64,000 bases of DNA from Streptomyces sp. CB02261 (GCF_001905665.1 NZ_LIVX01000012.1:186001-250000); one strand, 5' to 3'. Positions 42,392-52,298 are shown, counted from the stretch's first letter. The notes: generated from the letters alone by a model not told the origin. Numbers and translations are program-made.

Positions 42392-43327
42392 TCAGCGGGC
42401 CGTCGACAGGTAGCGCTCCCCGCTGTCGGGGAAGACGGTGACGACCGTCGCGCCCGCCCAGCGGGAGCGGGCGGTCACGGTACGGGCGGCCCAGGCGGCG
42501 GCCCCGGAGGAGAAACCGACGGGAACGCCGGTGGCGCGGGTGATCTGCCGGGTGGTCGCCGCGGCCGCCTCGTCGGTGACCGCGACGACCTCGTCCACCA
42601 GGGACAGGTCGGTGATCTCGGAGACGTATCCGGCGCCGATGCCGGGAATGCCGTGCGGACCGGCCTCGCCGCCGGACAGCACGGCGCTGCGGGCCGGTTC
42701 GACGGCCACCACATGCAGCGCGGTGCGCTCCTTCAGATAGCGGGCGGTGCCGGTGAGGGTGCCGCCGGTGCCGACCCCGCACACCAGCACGTCGATCCGG
42801 TCGCCGAGGGCCTGCCAGATCTCCGGTCCGGTGGTCGCGTAGTGCGCCGCCGGATTGGCCGGGTTGCGGTCCTGGTGCGGCACCCACGAGCCGGGCACGG
42901 TCCGCTGCAGCTCCTCGGCGTACGCCCAGGCGGCCATCAGCCCGTCCCCGGCCGGCACGAGGTGCACCTCGGCGCCCAACTCGCGCAGGATCAGGCGGCG
43001 CTCCTCGGTGGCGTTGTCGGGCATCACGATGACACAGCGGTGGCCGCGCCGGGCGCACAGCGCGGCCAGCGAGATGCCGGTGCTGCCCGACGAGCACTCG
43101 ATGACGGTGCCGCCGGTCGGCGGCAGCAGCCCGGCCTCCTCCGCCGCCCGCATCATGAACAGCGCGGCCCGGTCCTTCACACTGGACAGAGGGTTGGCCG
43201 TCTCCAGTTTGGCCAACAGCCGCACCGACGCGCCGAGTCCGGGCAGCGGCACGTCGAGCAGCGGCGTCCGCCCGACCAGGTCGTCCACCGACCTGGCCGG
43301 TGTCCGCGTGCTGAGTTCTGTCGTCAC
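42392..43327 (-). CDS. PLP-dependent cysteine synthase homologue (2 of 2)
   Basis: 311 residues from a GTG at 43327 with GAGAGGGG upstream. Beta-replacement fold: PLP Lys in NPLSSVKDRAAL, loop CSSGSTGISL, phosphate loop GVGTGGTLTGTARYL and ending FPDSGERYLS. In the substrate loop the usual T-S-G-N-T is S-S-G-S-T: the Asn that contacts the PLP hydroxyl in O-acetylserine sulfhydrylase is Ser. This distinguishes it from copy 1 (23403-24365) and hints at a different substrate or nucleophile. Both copies are far from a normal cysteine-biosynthesis operon. It likely makes a second beta-substituted alanine for the product. Confidence 0.9.
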   Translation of the reverse strand: MTTELSTRTPARSVDDLVGRTPLLDVPLPGLGASVRLLAKLETANPLSSVKDRAALFMMRAAEEAGLLPPTGGTVIECSSGSTGISLAALCARRGHRCVIVMPDNATEERRLILRELGAEVHLVPAGDGLMAAWAYAEELQRTVPGSWVPHQDRNPANPAAHYATTGPEIWQALGDRIDVLVCGVGTGGTLTGTARYLKERTALHVVAVEPARSAVLSGGEAGPHGIPGIGAGYVSEITDLSLVDEVVAVTDEAAAATTRQITRATGVPVGFSSGAAAWAARTVTARSRWAGATVVTVFPDSGERYLSTAR

Positions 43328-43353
43328 GGTTTCCCCTCTCCGGTCCCGCGCGG

Positions 43354-44187
43354 TCAGACCGTGCCGAGGCCGCGGGCCGCGGCCAGATGCGTGGCGGCGG
43401 CCTGCTGAAGGTGGGTGATGTCGCTGGAGACGGTGGCGAAGGTGAACCCCTCGGCGAGCCGCTTCGCGGCGTTCTCGCCGTCCAGAACGTGGATGCCGCA
43501 GGCGATGCCGTTGCGCCGGGCCGCGTCCGTGATCCGCACCAGCGCCGCCTCCAACGCGTCCGCCGCCGCCGGGTCGCCGAAGAAGCGCGCGCCGAGCGCC
43601 GCCGACAGGTCGGCGGGACCGACGTACACCGCGTCCAGGCCCTCGGTGGCGCAGATGACTTCCAAGTCGTCCAGCGCGGCCGCCGTCTCGATCATCACGA
43701 TGCAGGCGACCTGCTCGTCGATTCCGGCCGGCACAGAGCCGAGCCGCACCTCGGCCCGGACCGGACCGCCCAGGCTGCGGGTTCCCACTGGATGGTGCCG
43801 GCAGGCCCGGACCACGGTCCTGGTCTGCTCGGCGCTCTCCACCATGGGGACGATCACGGCACGCGCCCCGGTGTCCAGGGCGACGCCGATTGCGACCGGG
43901 TCGGGCGACGGCACCCGGATCACCCCGGCAGACCTGCCACGGGCGTCGACCGCCAGCATCGCCGACTGCCAGCCGGGCTGGTGCAGCACACCGTGCTGAC
44001 CGTCGACGCCGATGTAGTCGTAGCCGAGACCGGCGATCCGCTCGGTCCCGGCAGGGTTGTCCAGGGCGATCCAGTAGCCGACCAGCGGCTCCCGGCGGCG
44101 CAGCCGCGCAGCGAACTCCTCGGGCCCGGGCGCGGACACGGGCGCGTCGCCGGGCCCGGCGGGTGCGGTCGCGAGCACGGTGCTCAC
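43354..44187 (-). CDS. HpcH/HpaI-type aldolase
   Basis: 277 residues from an ATG overlapping the TauD stop (ATGA). TIM-barrel class II aldolase signatures: IGVDGQHGV (metal-side D-x-x-H), RVPSPDPVAIGVALDTGARAVIVPMVES, the metal-binding Glu in VMIETAAAL and Asp in YVGPADLSAALG. Members cleave or form C-C bonds between pyruvate-like donors and aldehydes. A biosynthetic aldol joining pyruvate or oxaloacetate to an aldehyde is plausible. The aldehyde could come from the ALDH-fold/ThDP route. The first ~25 residues are Ala/Pro-rich. Confidence 0.9.
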   Translation of the reverse strand: MSTVLATAPAGPGDAPVSAPGPEEFAARLRRREPLVGYWIALDNPAGTERIAGLGYDYIGVDGQHGVLHQPGWQSAMLAVDARGRSAGVIRVPSPDPVAIGVALDTGARAVIVPMVESAEQTRTVVRACRHHPVGTRSLGGPVRAEVRLGSVPAGIDEQVACIVMIETAAALDDLEVICATEGLDAVYVGPADLSAALGARFFGDPAAADALEAALVRITDAARRNGIACGIHVLDGENAAKRLAEGFTFATVSSDITHLQQAAATHLAAARGLGTV

Positions 44188-45050
44188 TCGCCCTCCCGCA
44201 GGGCGTAGCTGCGCTTGCCGTCGAGACCGACCGGCACGTCACCGTCGATGGACACCCGGTGCAGCACCCGCGGGTGACGGTCGTAGTCGTTGACCGCGTA
44301 GTGCTGGGTGCTGCGGTTGTCGAAGATCAGCACGTCGCCGGGGCGCCAGGACCACCGCGCGGTGTTCTCCGGGCGCCGCACGTACGACTGCAGCACGTCG
44401 ATGATCGGCCGCGACTCGCGAGGGGTCATCCCGACCAGCCACTGCGCGAAACCGCCGAGGAACAGGCTCGGTTCACCGGACTCCGGATGCACCCGCACCA
44501 CCGGGTGCGCGCTCTCGAACCGGCGGGCCAAGAACGCCTCCCTGACCCTCTCACCGCGCTCGGTGCCGAGCCGCGGCTGCTCCGCGTGATTGGTGTGCAC
44601 GGCCCACAGGCCGTCCGCTATCGCGCGCAGCTCCGCCGGCAGGTCCCGGTACCCGGCGGCCGCGTTCGCGACCATCGTGTCCCCGCCGTAGGGCGGCAGC
44701 ACCACGCTGCGCAGGCTCGTGCCCAGCGACGGGGCAGTGGTGAAGCTGACGTCGGTGTGCCAGTGGTCGGCACGCTGGTCCTCCCCGTCGACCGGGATCA
44801 CCTGAGGGGTGCCGTCGATTGTCCGCATCATCGGGTGCGGGGCGGTGAGCGGGCCGAACCTCGCTGCAAAGTCGAGCTGGTGGGCGTCGGTCATGTCCTG
44901 GTCACGGAAGAACAGGACCTTGTGCTCCAGGAACGCGTCGTGGATCTGCCGGAAGACGGCGTCCGACAGCTCGGTGGAGAGGTCGACGCCCATCACCTCC
45001 GCGCCGATCCGGCCGCCGATCCTGCGTAGGTCGAAGAGGGACACCAGCAT
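44184..45050 (-). CDS. TauD/TfdA Fe(II)/2-oxoglutarate dioxygenase
   Basis: 288 residues from an ATG at 45050 with GGAAGGA just upstream. The iron triad is H-x-D in HWHTDVSF and a distal His in STQHYAVND. The 2-oxoglutarate Arg is in LHRVSIDG. Other TauD landmarks are FRDQDMTDAHQLDFAARFGPL and VLPPYGGDTMVANAAAGY. It is more like taurine dioxygenase than clavaminate synthase. It would hydroxylate or desaturate an amino or keto acid of the pathway. It is the first gene of the leftward unit and faces the tautomerase/MFS unit across a 384-bp divergent region. Confidence 0.92.
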   Translation of the reverse strand: MLVSLFDLRRIGGRIGAEVMGVDLSTELSDAVFRQIHDAFLEHKVLFFRDQDMTDAHQLDFAARFGPLTAPHPMMRTIDGTPQVIPVDGEDQRADHWHTDVSFTTAPSLGTSLRSVVLPPYGGDTMVANAAAGYRDLPAELRAIADGLWAVHTNHAEQPRLGTERGERVREAFLARRFESAHPVVRVHPESGEPSLFLGGFAQWLVGMTPRESRPIIDVLQSYVRRPENTARWSWRPGDVLIFDNRSTQHYAVNDYDRHPRVLHRVSIDGDVPVGLDGKRSYALREGE

Positions 45051-45434
45051 TCCTTCCGAACGGGTCGGGAGCCCAGTGCTCCCGTGACGGGCGGGGCCGC
45101 GCGGGCACCGGGCGCGACAGGCCGTCCCGTCACGGGAGAACACCCGGCGGCGGTCGGACGGGACCGGCCGGGGCAGGACGGCGCTGATCACACCACGGCT
45201 GGAAATCGACGGCAAGACATCCTGGAATTGGACCGCGACTTCACCAACTCGATGTCTTCGACCACGGAAAAATGGCCCGGGAAAATCCACGACTTGTTCA
45301 AGTCGTTCCGCTTGTCCGGCCGCCGCTTGCCGACCCGCCGGCGACGGGAGATTCTCGAGCCGCCGCGCCTGTGCTCGCACCCTGGAAACGTATTCCGCGC
45401 TCTTTGCCTTCTTCTGCAGAAAAGGACCGCTGAC
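45051..45434. promoter_or_regulatory. Divergent promoter region with two CCCGTsACGGG palindromes
   Basis: Two near-identical palindromic boxes, CCCGTGACGGG at 45081-45091 and CCCGTCACGGG at 45126-45136, lie 45 bp apart centre to centre near the TauD start. Together they form a 13-bp inverted repeat (CTCCCGTGACGGG with CCCGTCACGGGAG). Each box alone is a CCCGT-n-ACGGG palindrome, as expected for dimeric repressor sites. The rest of the gap, toward the tautomerase gene, is AT-richer and should carry its promoter. Confidence 0.55.
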
Positions 45435-45641
45435 ATGCCGGTGATCACCGTCAACTGGTGGCAGGGCAACGACCGAGAGAGCCGCAGAGACCTGGTGGCC
45501 GGCATCACCGATGTCTTCACCCGGATCTCCGGATGCCCCGACGAAGCCGTCACCGTGATCATCCGGGACGTGGCCCCCGATCACTGGGGCAAGGGCGGCC
45601 AACTTGCCGACGAGATCCGCCCGCCGCGGAGCCTGCGATGA
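45435..45641 (+). CDS. 4-oxalocrotonate-tautomerase-family protein
   Basis: 68 residues from an ATG at 45435 behind AAAGGA. Removal of Met exposes the catalytic N-terminal Pro (M-P-V-I-T-V). The rest matches the beta-alpha-beta unit of the family: GNDRESRRDLVAGITDVFTRISGCPDEAVTVIIRDVAPDHWGKGG. These hexameric enzymes use Pro1 as a base for keto-enol tautomerisation, dehalogenation or hydration. In the cluster it could isomerise the product of the aldolase or of a flavin monooxygenase. Its stop overlaps the MFS start (ATGA). Confidence 0.88.
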   Translation: MPVITVNWWQGNDRESRRDLVAGITDVFTRISGCPDEAVTVIIRDVAPDHWGKGGQLADEIRPPRSLR

Positions 45642-46948
45642 GTACGACAGAGGCGAAGAAGGCGACGGACGACGCGCGGACCGCCCTCACCCTGCGCTCC
45701 CTGCACCCCAACATTCGCCTCCGCCTCGGCGTCGGCTTCGTCCAGCGGCTGCTCTCGATCATGCTGATGCCGCTGCTCGTCATCCACCTCGCGGGCCTGT
45801 ACGGCGCCGCCGTCGCGGGCGCCCTCACGGTCTGCGTGGCGGCGGCGGGCATCGCGGCCAACTTCCTCGGCGGCCACCTGGCCGACGTCCACGGCAGGCG
45901 CCCGGTCATGGTGGCCGGCGAACTCGGCGCCACCATCACCTTCGCCCTCCTCGCCCTCGCCAACTCGCCCTGGTGGAGCTCAGGTCTCGCGACCTTCGGA
46001 CTGTTCCTGCTGAACACCTGCTGCTCGCAGCTGGCCACACCGGCGGCCGACGCGATGATGGTGGACGTCTCGACCCCCGAGAACCGCCCGCTCGTCTACA
46101 CGATCAACTACTGGTCCATCAACCTGGCCTTTACTGTCGGCGCGCTGCTCGGCGGCTTCCTGTACGACGGGCACTTCCTCCAGCTGCTGACCGGCGCAGC
46201 CGCCCTCTGCCTGCTGACCACGGCGGTGATGTGGCGGTGCATCAGCGAGACCGCGCCCAGCACCGGCGCCCCCGGCGCGTCCGGCCCGGTCGCGATGGTC
46301 CGCGGCTACCTCGCCGTCGCCCGCGACCGGGTCTTCCTGCGGCAGCTGGCCGCCGCCACGCTGATCGCGGCCGTCGAGATGCAGATCGGCTACTACATCG
46401 CCGTCCGGCTCGCCGACGAGTTCCCCCGCCAGACCCTCCTCACCCTCGGGTCCTTCGGCCTCGACGTCGACGGCACGGCGATCCTCGGCGTCCTGCGCGC
46501 GGTCAACGCCGCCCTGGTCGTGGCCCTCATCCTCGCCGCCAAGACCCTCCTCGGGCGGGTCGGTGAACGCACCCGGCTGTACGGCGGTATCGCCGTCTTC
46601 ATCGTCGGTTACATGACCTGGGCCGTCAGCAACTCCGGTTGGGTACTGATCGCCGCCGCCGTGCTGCTCACCGTCGGTGAGATCGCCAGCGTCCCGGTTC
46701 GCCAGGCCCTGCTGGCCGACCTCATCGACCCCGAGGCCCGCACCAAGTACATGGCCGCCTACGCCCTCAACGCACGCGTCGGCCTCCTCGTCGCCGCACT
46801 GTGCGTCACGCTCGGGGCCTTCGTCCCCGCCATCGGCATGAGCCTGCTCTACGCCACCGCGGGCGTCGCCGCGCTGCTCCTGTACCGGTCCCTCCTCGGG
46901 GTGCGCACCGCCCGCGAGGCCGAGACGAACCTTGTGAAGGCTGCCTGA
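45638..46948 (+). CDS. MFS transporter (probable product exporter)
   Basis: 436 residues with about 12 hydrophobic segments. MFS loop 2-3 signature is GGHLADVHGRRPVMVAG near residues 83-99. Other segments include LLSIMLMPLLVIHLAGLYG and VGYMTWAVSNSGWVLIAAAVLL. It belongs to the MdtH/SetA-like drug-efflux type by layout. It is coupled by overlap to the tautomerase and followed after one base by metK. Export of the cluster product or an intermediate is the best reading. The apoprotein itself leaves by the Sec system. Confidence 0.9.
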   Translation: MSTTEAKKATDDARTALTLRSLHPNIRLRLGVGFVQRLLSIMLMPLLVIHLAGLYGAAVAGALTVCVAAAGIAANFLGGHLADVHGRRPVMVAGELGATITFALLALANSPWWSSGLATFGLFLLNTCCSQLATPAADAMMVDVSTPENRPLVYTINYWSINLAFTVGALLGGFLYDGHFLQLLTGAAALCLLTTAVMWRCISETAPSTGAPGASGPVAMVRGYLAVARDRVFLRQLAAATLIAAVEMQIGYYIAVRLADEFPRQTLLTLGSFGLDVDGTAILGVLRAVNAALVVALILAAKTLLGRVGERTRLYGGIAVFIVGYMTWAVSNSGWVLIAAAVLLTVGEIASVPVRQALLADLIDPEARTKYMAAYALNARVGLLVAALCVTLGAFVPAIGMSLLYATAGVAALLLYRSLLGVRTAREAETNLVKAA

Positions 46949-46949
46949 C

Positions 46950-48173
<1,224 letters not shown>

Positions 48174-48221
48174 CACCCAGCCACGGCACCACCCGCCCAC
48201 CCACCTCATGAGAGGACCATC

Positions 48222-48608
48222 ATGGCCGCCCCTGTTCCCACCCACCTCAGCAACCCTTTCTTCCTGGAGCCCGCCGCCACCGACCGCGCCCGCGGCCACG
48301 TTGAGGCGCTCATCGCGGAATTCCGCACGGGCGCCTGGGCGCCGACCCCGATGGAGAGCAGGGTCGCCGAGCTGCTCCTCGCCTCCACCGAAGGCGACGG
48401 CATGCTCACCGCCCGCCGCGTCCGCGCCGCCCTGTGGGAGGGCAATCTGGCGATGACGTACGAGAACGACGGCCGCTTCGCCCAGCTCCTCGCGGACCTC
48501 GTGCCGGTCCTGGACGAGCCCGAGCTCACCTCGCTCGACATCGTCGACGCGGCGGGCGAACTGGTCGCCGCTATCGCCTCGACCAGCTCCGCGTCCCTCG
48601 CCGCCTGA
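48222..48608 (+). CDS. Hypothetical small acidic protein
   Basis: 128 residues from an ATG at 48222 behind GAGAGGA. It is helical and acidic: a middle segment MESRVAELLLASTEGDGMLTARRVRAALWEGNLAMTYENDG and a C-terminal TSLDIVDAAGELVAAIAST. No known domain, signal peptide or membrane segment is seen. It is the last gene of the tautomerase-MFS-metK unit, 48 nt after metK, and is followed by a strong terminator. Codon use matches the neighbours, so it is a real gene of unknown function. Confidence 0.75.
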   Translation: MAAPVPTHLSNPFFLEPAATDRARGHVEALIAEFRTGAWAPTPMESRVAELLLASTEGDGMLTARRVRAALWEGNLAMTYENDGRFAQLLADLVPVLDEPELTSLDIVDAAGELVAAIASTSSASLAA

Positions 48609-48621
48609 GCGGGCGCGGTAC

Positions 48622-48660
48622 GCGAAAGGCCCGGCCGGATTCCCCGGCCGGGCCTTTCGC
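48622..48660. terminator. Strong bidirectional terminator at the right cluster end
   Basis: A perfect 17-bp stem (GCGAAAGGCCCGGCCGG at 48622-48638, complement at 48644-48660) with a five-base loop ATTCC. It lies between the last rightward cluster gene and the convergent membrane-protein gene, and carries AAA/TTT near both arm ends. It marks the likely right edge of the cluster's rightward unit. Confidence 0.85.
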
Positions 48661-48676
48661 GTGTCCGGCGGGCCGG

Positions 48677-49687
48677 TCAGGCCGCCCAGGGTGCCAGCGG
48701 ATACCAGATCAGGTCGCGTCGGGCCAGCATCCGCACGTCCCAGTAGAGGATCATGAACACACCGGCCGCGATGAAGGCCGCCGCCATCAGCGCCGACGCC
48801 CGGCTCGGCCGCTGGGTCAGCCACCGGTGCAGCCGGTCCCCGAAGAAGCCGGTCACCAGCAGGAACACCAGTGCCATCACCAGGATGTTGCCGAGGCTCT
48901 GCAGCGCGAACTCCAGTCCTGCGTACAACGAGTTGTGGCTCGCGGCGGCATCCCGGAACAGCTGACGGAACAGCGGGAACGGCCGCCCGATGAGGAACGC
49001 GCCGATCAGTCCGCCCATGAACAGCATCGGGGCGTCCGGCAGCACCCGGGTCAGCCGCGCCAGCGGATCGCGCACCACACCAAGGGCGGCGAGGCCGAGG
49101 TACGTCATGACCGCGCCGAGCAGCCCGTAGACAATCATCGCCTGGATCAGCCGCCCGGAGAACCCGCCGCCCCCCTGGCTCTCGTCGAACTGCGGCATGC
49201 CCGTACCGAGCATGCCCACGAACATGCCATACACCGCCGACACCACGACCGCGCCGAGCGCGAGCCGGCTGAGCGGCCGCAGCGCGGCGGCCATCCGGCC
49301 CCGCCGGGAGGTGGCCTGGGCGCCGGTCAGCGGGGCGAGCGCGCTGAACACGGCCACGTTGCACGCGGTGAACGTCCCCGCGATCCCGGTTACCAGAGCG
49401 AACACGAGCCCGGCGAGCGCGCCCGCGATCGGGGTGCCCTTGGCGGGGTGCCCGAGCAGCGTGTCCGCGATGGTGTCGCCGATGGTCTTGTCGACGAACT
49501 TCGCCGACCACACCACGGTGAGCGCGAAGCCGAACAGTGCGCTGACGCCGATCACCAGGGCACGGCGACGCGGCACATGACCGTTGAAGAAGAACGAGGA
49601 GCTGCGAGTACCGGAGCCGGACTTCTCGGCCGGCCGCTCCTGCGGCCGGGACCGGACCGGAGCGGGCCGCTGCGCGGTCTGCGCCAT
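48677..49687 (-). CDS. Polytopic membrane protein of unknown function
   Basis: 336 residues from an ATG at 49687. A ~50-residue charged, Pro/Arg-rich cytosolic N-terminus precedes about eight hydrophobic segments, for example ALVIGVSALFGFALTVVW, IAGALAGLVFALVTGIAGTFTACNVAVFSALAPLTG, MLFMGGLIGAFLIG and ALMAAAFIAAGVFMILYW. The GTFTACNVAVFSALAP segment with a membrane Cys resembles thiol/disulfide or cytochrome c biogenesis proteins in pattern only. It is separated from the cluster by a bidirectional terminator. Transport or redox roles are possible but not supported by a specific motif. Confidence 0.8.
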   Translation of the reverse strand: MAQTAQRPAPVRSRPQERPAEKSGSGTRSSSFFFNGHVPRRRALVIGVSALFGFALTVVWSAKFVDKTIGDTIADTLLGHPAKGTPIAGALAGLVFALVTGIAGTFTACNVAVFSALAPLTGAQATSRRGRMAAALRPLSRLALGAVVVSAVYGMFVGMLGTGMPQFDESQGGGGFSGRLIQAMIVYGLLGAVMTYLGLAALGVVRDPLARLTRVLPDAPMLFMGGLIGAFLIGRPFPLFRQLFRDAAASHNSLYAGLEFALQSLGNILVMALVFLLVTGFFGDRLHRWLTQRPSRASALMAAAFIAAGVFMILYWDVRMLARRDLIWYPLAPWAA

Positions 49688-50048
49688 GGCGGGTCGCCTT
49701 TCCAGACGTGGGGTGGGTGGGGTGTGTCGTGGCGTCACGCTAGGCCCACCTCACCCCCGCAAACCGTTCCGAAGACGTACGCGGCACGATGGAAGAGGCC
49801 GGATCCCGATTTAGGGAAGTCGCCCCGGATGAACGCGCTTTCGGCAGCAGGGAGGGTGCGTGGCGCCCCGGCCGGACGCAGGCCGGGGGGCACCCCGGGC
49901 CATCAGGCTGCGGCACCTCGTGCCATACACCGAGGAGAATCCGGCCCGCCGACCGAGGCCCGGCCAGCGGGCCACACCACCCGGCCACCTGCCGACCCGT
50001 TCGCTCCGCGTTCGGTAGCCGGTCCGCGGCGCCGCGCGCCCCGCCCTG
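49688..50048. other. 361-bp region without a recognised gene
   Basis: It holds the promoter of the leftward membrane-protein gene at its left part (an AT-richer stretch at about 49795-49815) and is otherwise GC-rich. Open frames here have no coding-like codon use. No hairpin or repeat worth naming was seen. Confidence 0.5.
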
Positions 50049-50354
50049 CTACCAAGGCCCGTGAGCGGCGTACCGCGCGTACGCGGCGGCTTCGGCCGCG
50101 CGGGCCGAGGCGGCCTCCGTACTCGGCTCCACCCGCCACGCCGCGCCGGTGACATCCGGCAGCTCCATGTCGAAGCTGCGCCACATCCAGGCCCAGGCCG
50201 CCACCGGCCGGAACCGCTCGGGCCGTTCGATGCCCGCACCGACCCCGGCCGCGACACCGACCCCGGCCGCGACACCCACCTCGGCCGTCACGCTCTCCTC
50301 GGCCGCACGTCGGCTCTCCACGACCGTCGGAGCAACGCCCACGTTCGCGCTCAT
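50049..50354 (-). CDS. Small protein coupled to the SDR gene
   Basis: 101 residues from an ATG at 50354 that overlaps the SDR stop (ATGA), which fixes the start. The N-terminal part contains a low-complexity Val/Gly/Ala repeat (GVAAGVGVAAGVGAG), then RPVAAWAWMWRSFDMELPDVTGAAWRV and a helical Ala-rich tail. No family is recognised. A longer reading upstream overlaps the SDR in another frame and is noise. The overlap suggests a partner or regulator of the SDR product. Confidence 0.65.
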   Translation of the reverse strand: MSANVGVAPTVVESRRAAEESVTAEVGVAAGVGVAAGVGAGIERPERFRPVAAWAWMWRSFDMELPDVTGAAWRVEPSTEAASARAAEAAAYARYAAHGPW

Positions 50355-51343
50355 GCCCGCGCACCCGTCACCGGGCACACCGCGACGGCGGGCGCGGACG
50401 CCGTCTCCGCCGCTGAGGCGGGCGTTTCGAGGACCGCGGGTTCGCACACGTACCGAACCCCGGTCAGCTCCTCCGACAGCGTCCACAACCGCCCCCGCTC
50501 CGCCCCGCTCCGCGCCGCCCGGCTGGAGCGGGCGGGCTCGGGCGCGCCGCGGCCACCGAACCGCTCCGAGGGGCCGAGGTACGCGCCCCCGTGCACCGCT
50601 GGATCGACGGCTGCACGCAGCGACGGCAGGGCCGCCGCCTCGACCGGCTGGGCCAGCCACCGCATCCCAGCGGCGGCCAGCGGCCGTGCCAGGGCGGGCG
50701 GATCGCCGTGCCACAGGGCGGTCGGTGAGAGCCCGGGATGCGCGGCGACCGACACGGTGGCCGCGCCCGCCACGGCGAGCCGACGCTGCAACTCCCGCGC
50801 GAACATCAGATTCGCCAGCTTCGACCGCCCGTACGCGGCCATCGACCGACGCCCGGTCGAGGACCGGGCCGCCGCCTCGTCCAGGCGGCCGAAGCCGACC
50901 CGGTGGGCGAGGCTCGCGACCGTGACCACCCGGGATCCGGGCACCGAGGTCATCAGATCGAGCAACAGCCCGGTGAGCGCGAAGTGCCCGAGATGGTTGA
51001 CGCCCAGGTGCGCCTCGAAGCCGTCCTTGGTACGCCGGTACGACGGGAACATCACCCCGGCGTTGTTGACCAGCAGGTCGAGCCGCCGGTGACGCCCGCG
51101 GACGAGCCCGGCCGCCTGCCGCACCGAGGTGAGCGACGCCAGGTCCAGCGGGACGACCTCGGTGCTGCCGTCAATGCGCTCGGCTGCAGAGCTGCCCCGC
51201 TCGGTGTCGCGACAGGCTAGGACGACATGCGCCCCGTGTGCCGCGAGAACCCGGGCGGTCTCGAAGCCGATGCCGGCGGAGGCACCGGTGACCAGCGCGG
51301 TCCTGCCGCTCTGGTCGGGAATGTGCGTGGTGGTCCACCCCAT
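50351..51343 (-). CDS. Short-chain dehydrogenase, retinol-dehydrogenase-like
   Basis: 330 residues. N-terminal TGASAGIGFETA nucleotide motif, VPLDLASLTSVRQAA, LVNNAGVM, VTVASLAHR for catalytic Ser and AYGRSKLANLMFA for Tyr and Lys, all of the RDH/WW-oxidoreductase subfamily. The C-terminal 60 residues form an extra tail (SRAARSGAERGRLWTLSEEL, then an Ala-rich end) beyond the fold. Such SDRs use NADPH on hydrophobic carbonyls. It lies beyond the terminator at 48.6 kb and is not obviously part of the cluster. Confidence 0.9.
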   Translation of the reverse strand: MGWTTTHIPDQSGRTALVTGASAGIGFETARVLAAHGAHVVLACRDTERGSSAAERIDGSTEVVPLDLASLTSVRQAAGLVRGRHRRLDLLVNNAGVMFPSYRRTKDGFEAHLGVNHLGHFALTGLLLDLMTSVPGSRVVTVASLAHRVGFGRLDEAAARSSTGRRSMAAYGRSKLANLMFARELQRRLAVAGAATVSVAAHPGLSPTALWHGDPPALARPLAAAGMRWLAQPVEAAALPSLRAAVDPAVHGGAYLGPSERFGGRGAPEPARSSRAARSGAERGRLWTLSEELTGVRYVCEPAVLETPASAAETASAPAVAVCPVTGARA

Positions 51344-51448
51344 GACGCCTCCTCGGACGATGAACGAACAGGACAGGACGGGACATGACAGAACTGACCG
51401 GGACTGGGCCGGGCTGGGCCGGCTTGGGTGGGGAACAGCTCGCCTGGG

Positions 51449-52000
51449 TCACCCCGCCGAAGCGGCGGCCCCGTACCCGTGCTCGACGATCAGCTCAGCC
51501 GCGAAGTCGTAGTACGCCGGGTCCGCCGGAACATCGGTGGCGAGCCCGTTCACGTACCGGTTGAACATCGAGAACGCGGCGGTGATCAGCACTGTGTCGT
51601 GCAGATGAGTGTCGGTCGCGCCCTCCGCCCGGGCCGCCGCGATCGCCTCGTCGGAGACCGGCGCGGCCTTCGCCTGCACCTCGGCCGCGACCTTGAGCAG
51701 GGCCTTGAGCAGCGGAGAGACCGGTGCGGTAGTGACGTCGGCGAGCACCGCGGCGACGAGCTCTGCGCCGCCTTTGAGCTGCGCGGCGGCGAACGCGCTG
51801 TGCGAGTCGGCGCAGAAGTCGGTGCGGTTCAGGTGGGAGACATACGCGGCGATCAGCTCACGCTCGCCGCGGGAGAGCGGCGAGGGGCCGCTGCGCAGCA
51901 GCGTCTCGGCGACGGCGGACAGCACCCTGCCCGTATCGGGGCGCTGCGCCATCAGCCCGCTGATGCCGGGAAGGTCGTTTGTGATCTCGATGTGGGGCAC
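51449..52000 (-). CDS. AhpD/carboxymuconolactone-decarboxylase-like protein, copy 1
   Basis: 183 residues from a GTG at 52000 with GAGGA upstream. The core helix ERELIAAYVSHLNRTDFCADSH corresponds to the AhpD active-site helix, but the first Cys of the CxxC pair is Thr, leaving one Cys and the His. The C-terminal THLHDTVLITAAFSMFNRYVNG is typical of the peroxidase-related subgroup. Without both cysteines a classical AhpD disulfide cycle is not possible, though a one-Cys peroxidase could be. A close paralogue lies at 55025-55561, on the other strand. Confidence 0.87.
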   Translation of the reverse strand: MPHIEITNDLPGISGLMAQRPDTGRVLSAVAETLLRSGPSPLSRGERELIAAYVSHLNRTDFCADSHSAFAAAQLKGGAELVAAVLADVTTAPVSPLLKALLKVAAEVQAKAAPVSDEAIAAARAEGATDTHLHDTVLITAAFSMFNRYVNGLATDVPADPAYYDFAAELIVEHGYGAAASAG

Positions 52001-52298
52001 TGGTGGGTCCTCGTTGTCTCGGCGGCGGCACGGAACGCCCCATCGTCGGGAGCGGCGGCCCGGGCGGCCAACTCCTGGCGTGCGGACCTCACCTCGCGCC
52101 GAGGTCCGTAGCTCCGCACACAGGGAGAGGCGTCCGGCCGTCCGCCAATCCAAGAATGAGGACGTGGCAAGGAACAGCTATCGCAACGCGGAGACTTCGG
52201 CAGGTGGTCGTACCGGTACGACCGCGCCGCGCCGCCCTGCCCCGGGGGCCCAGCCCCGCAAGGTCTGCCTCGGCCGGCCCGCCTCGTACCGCCCGCTC

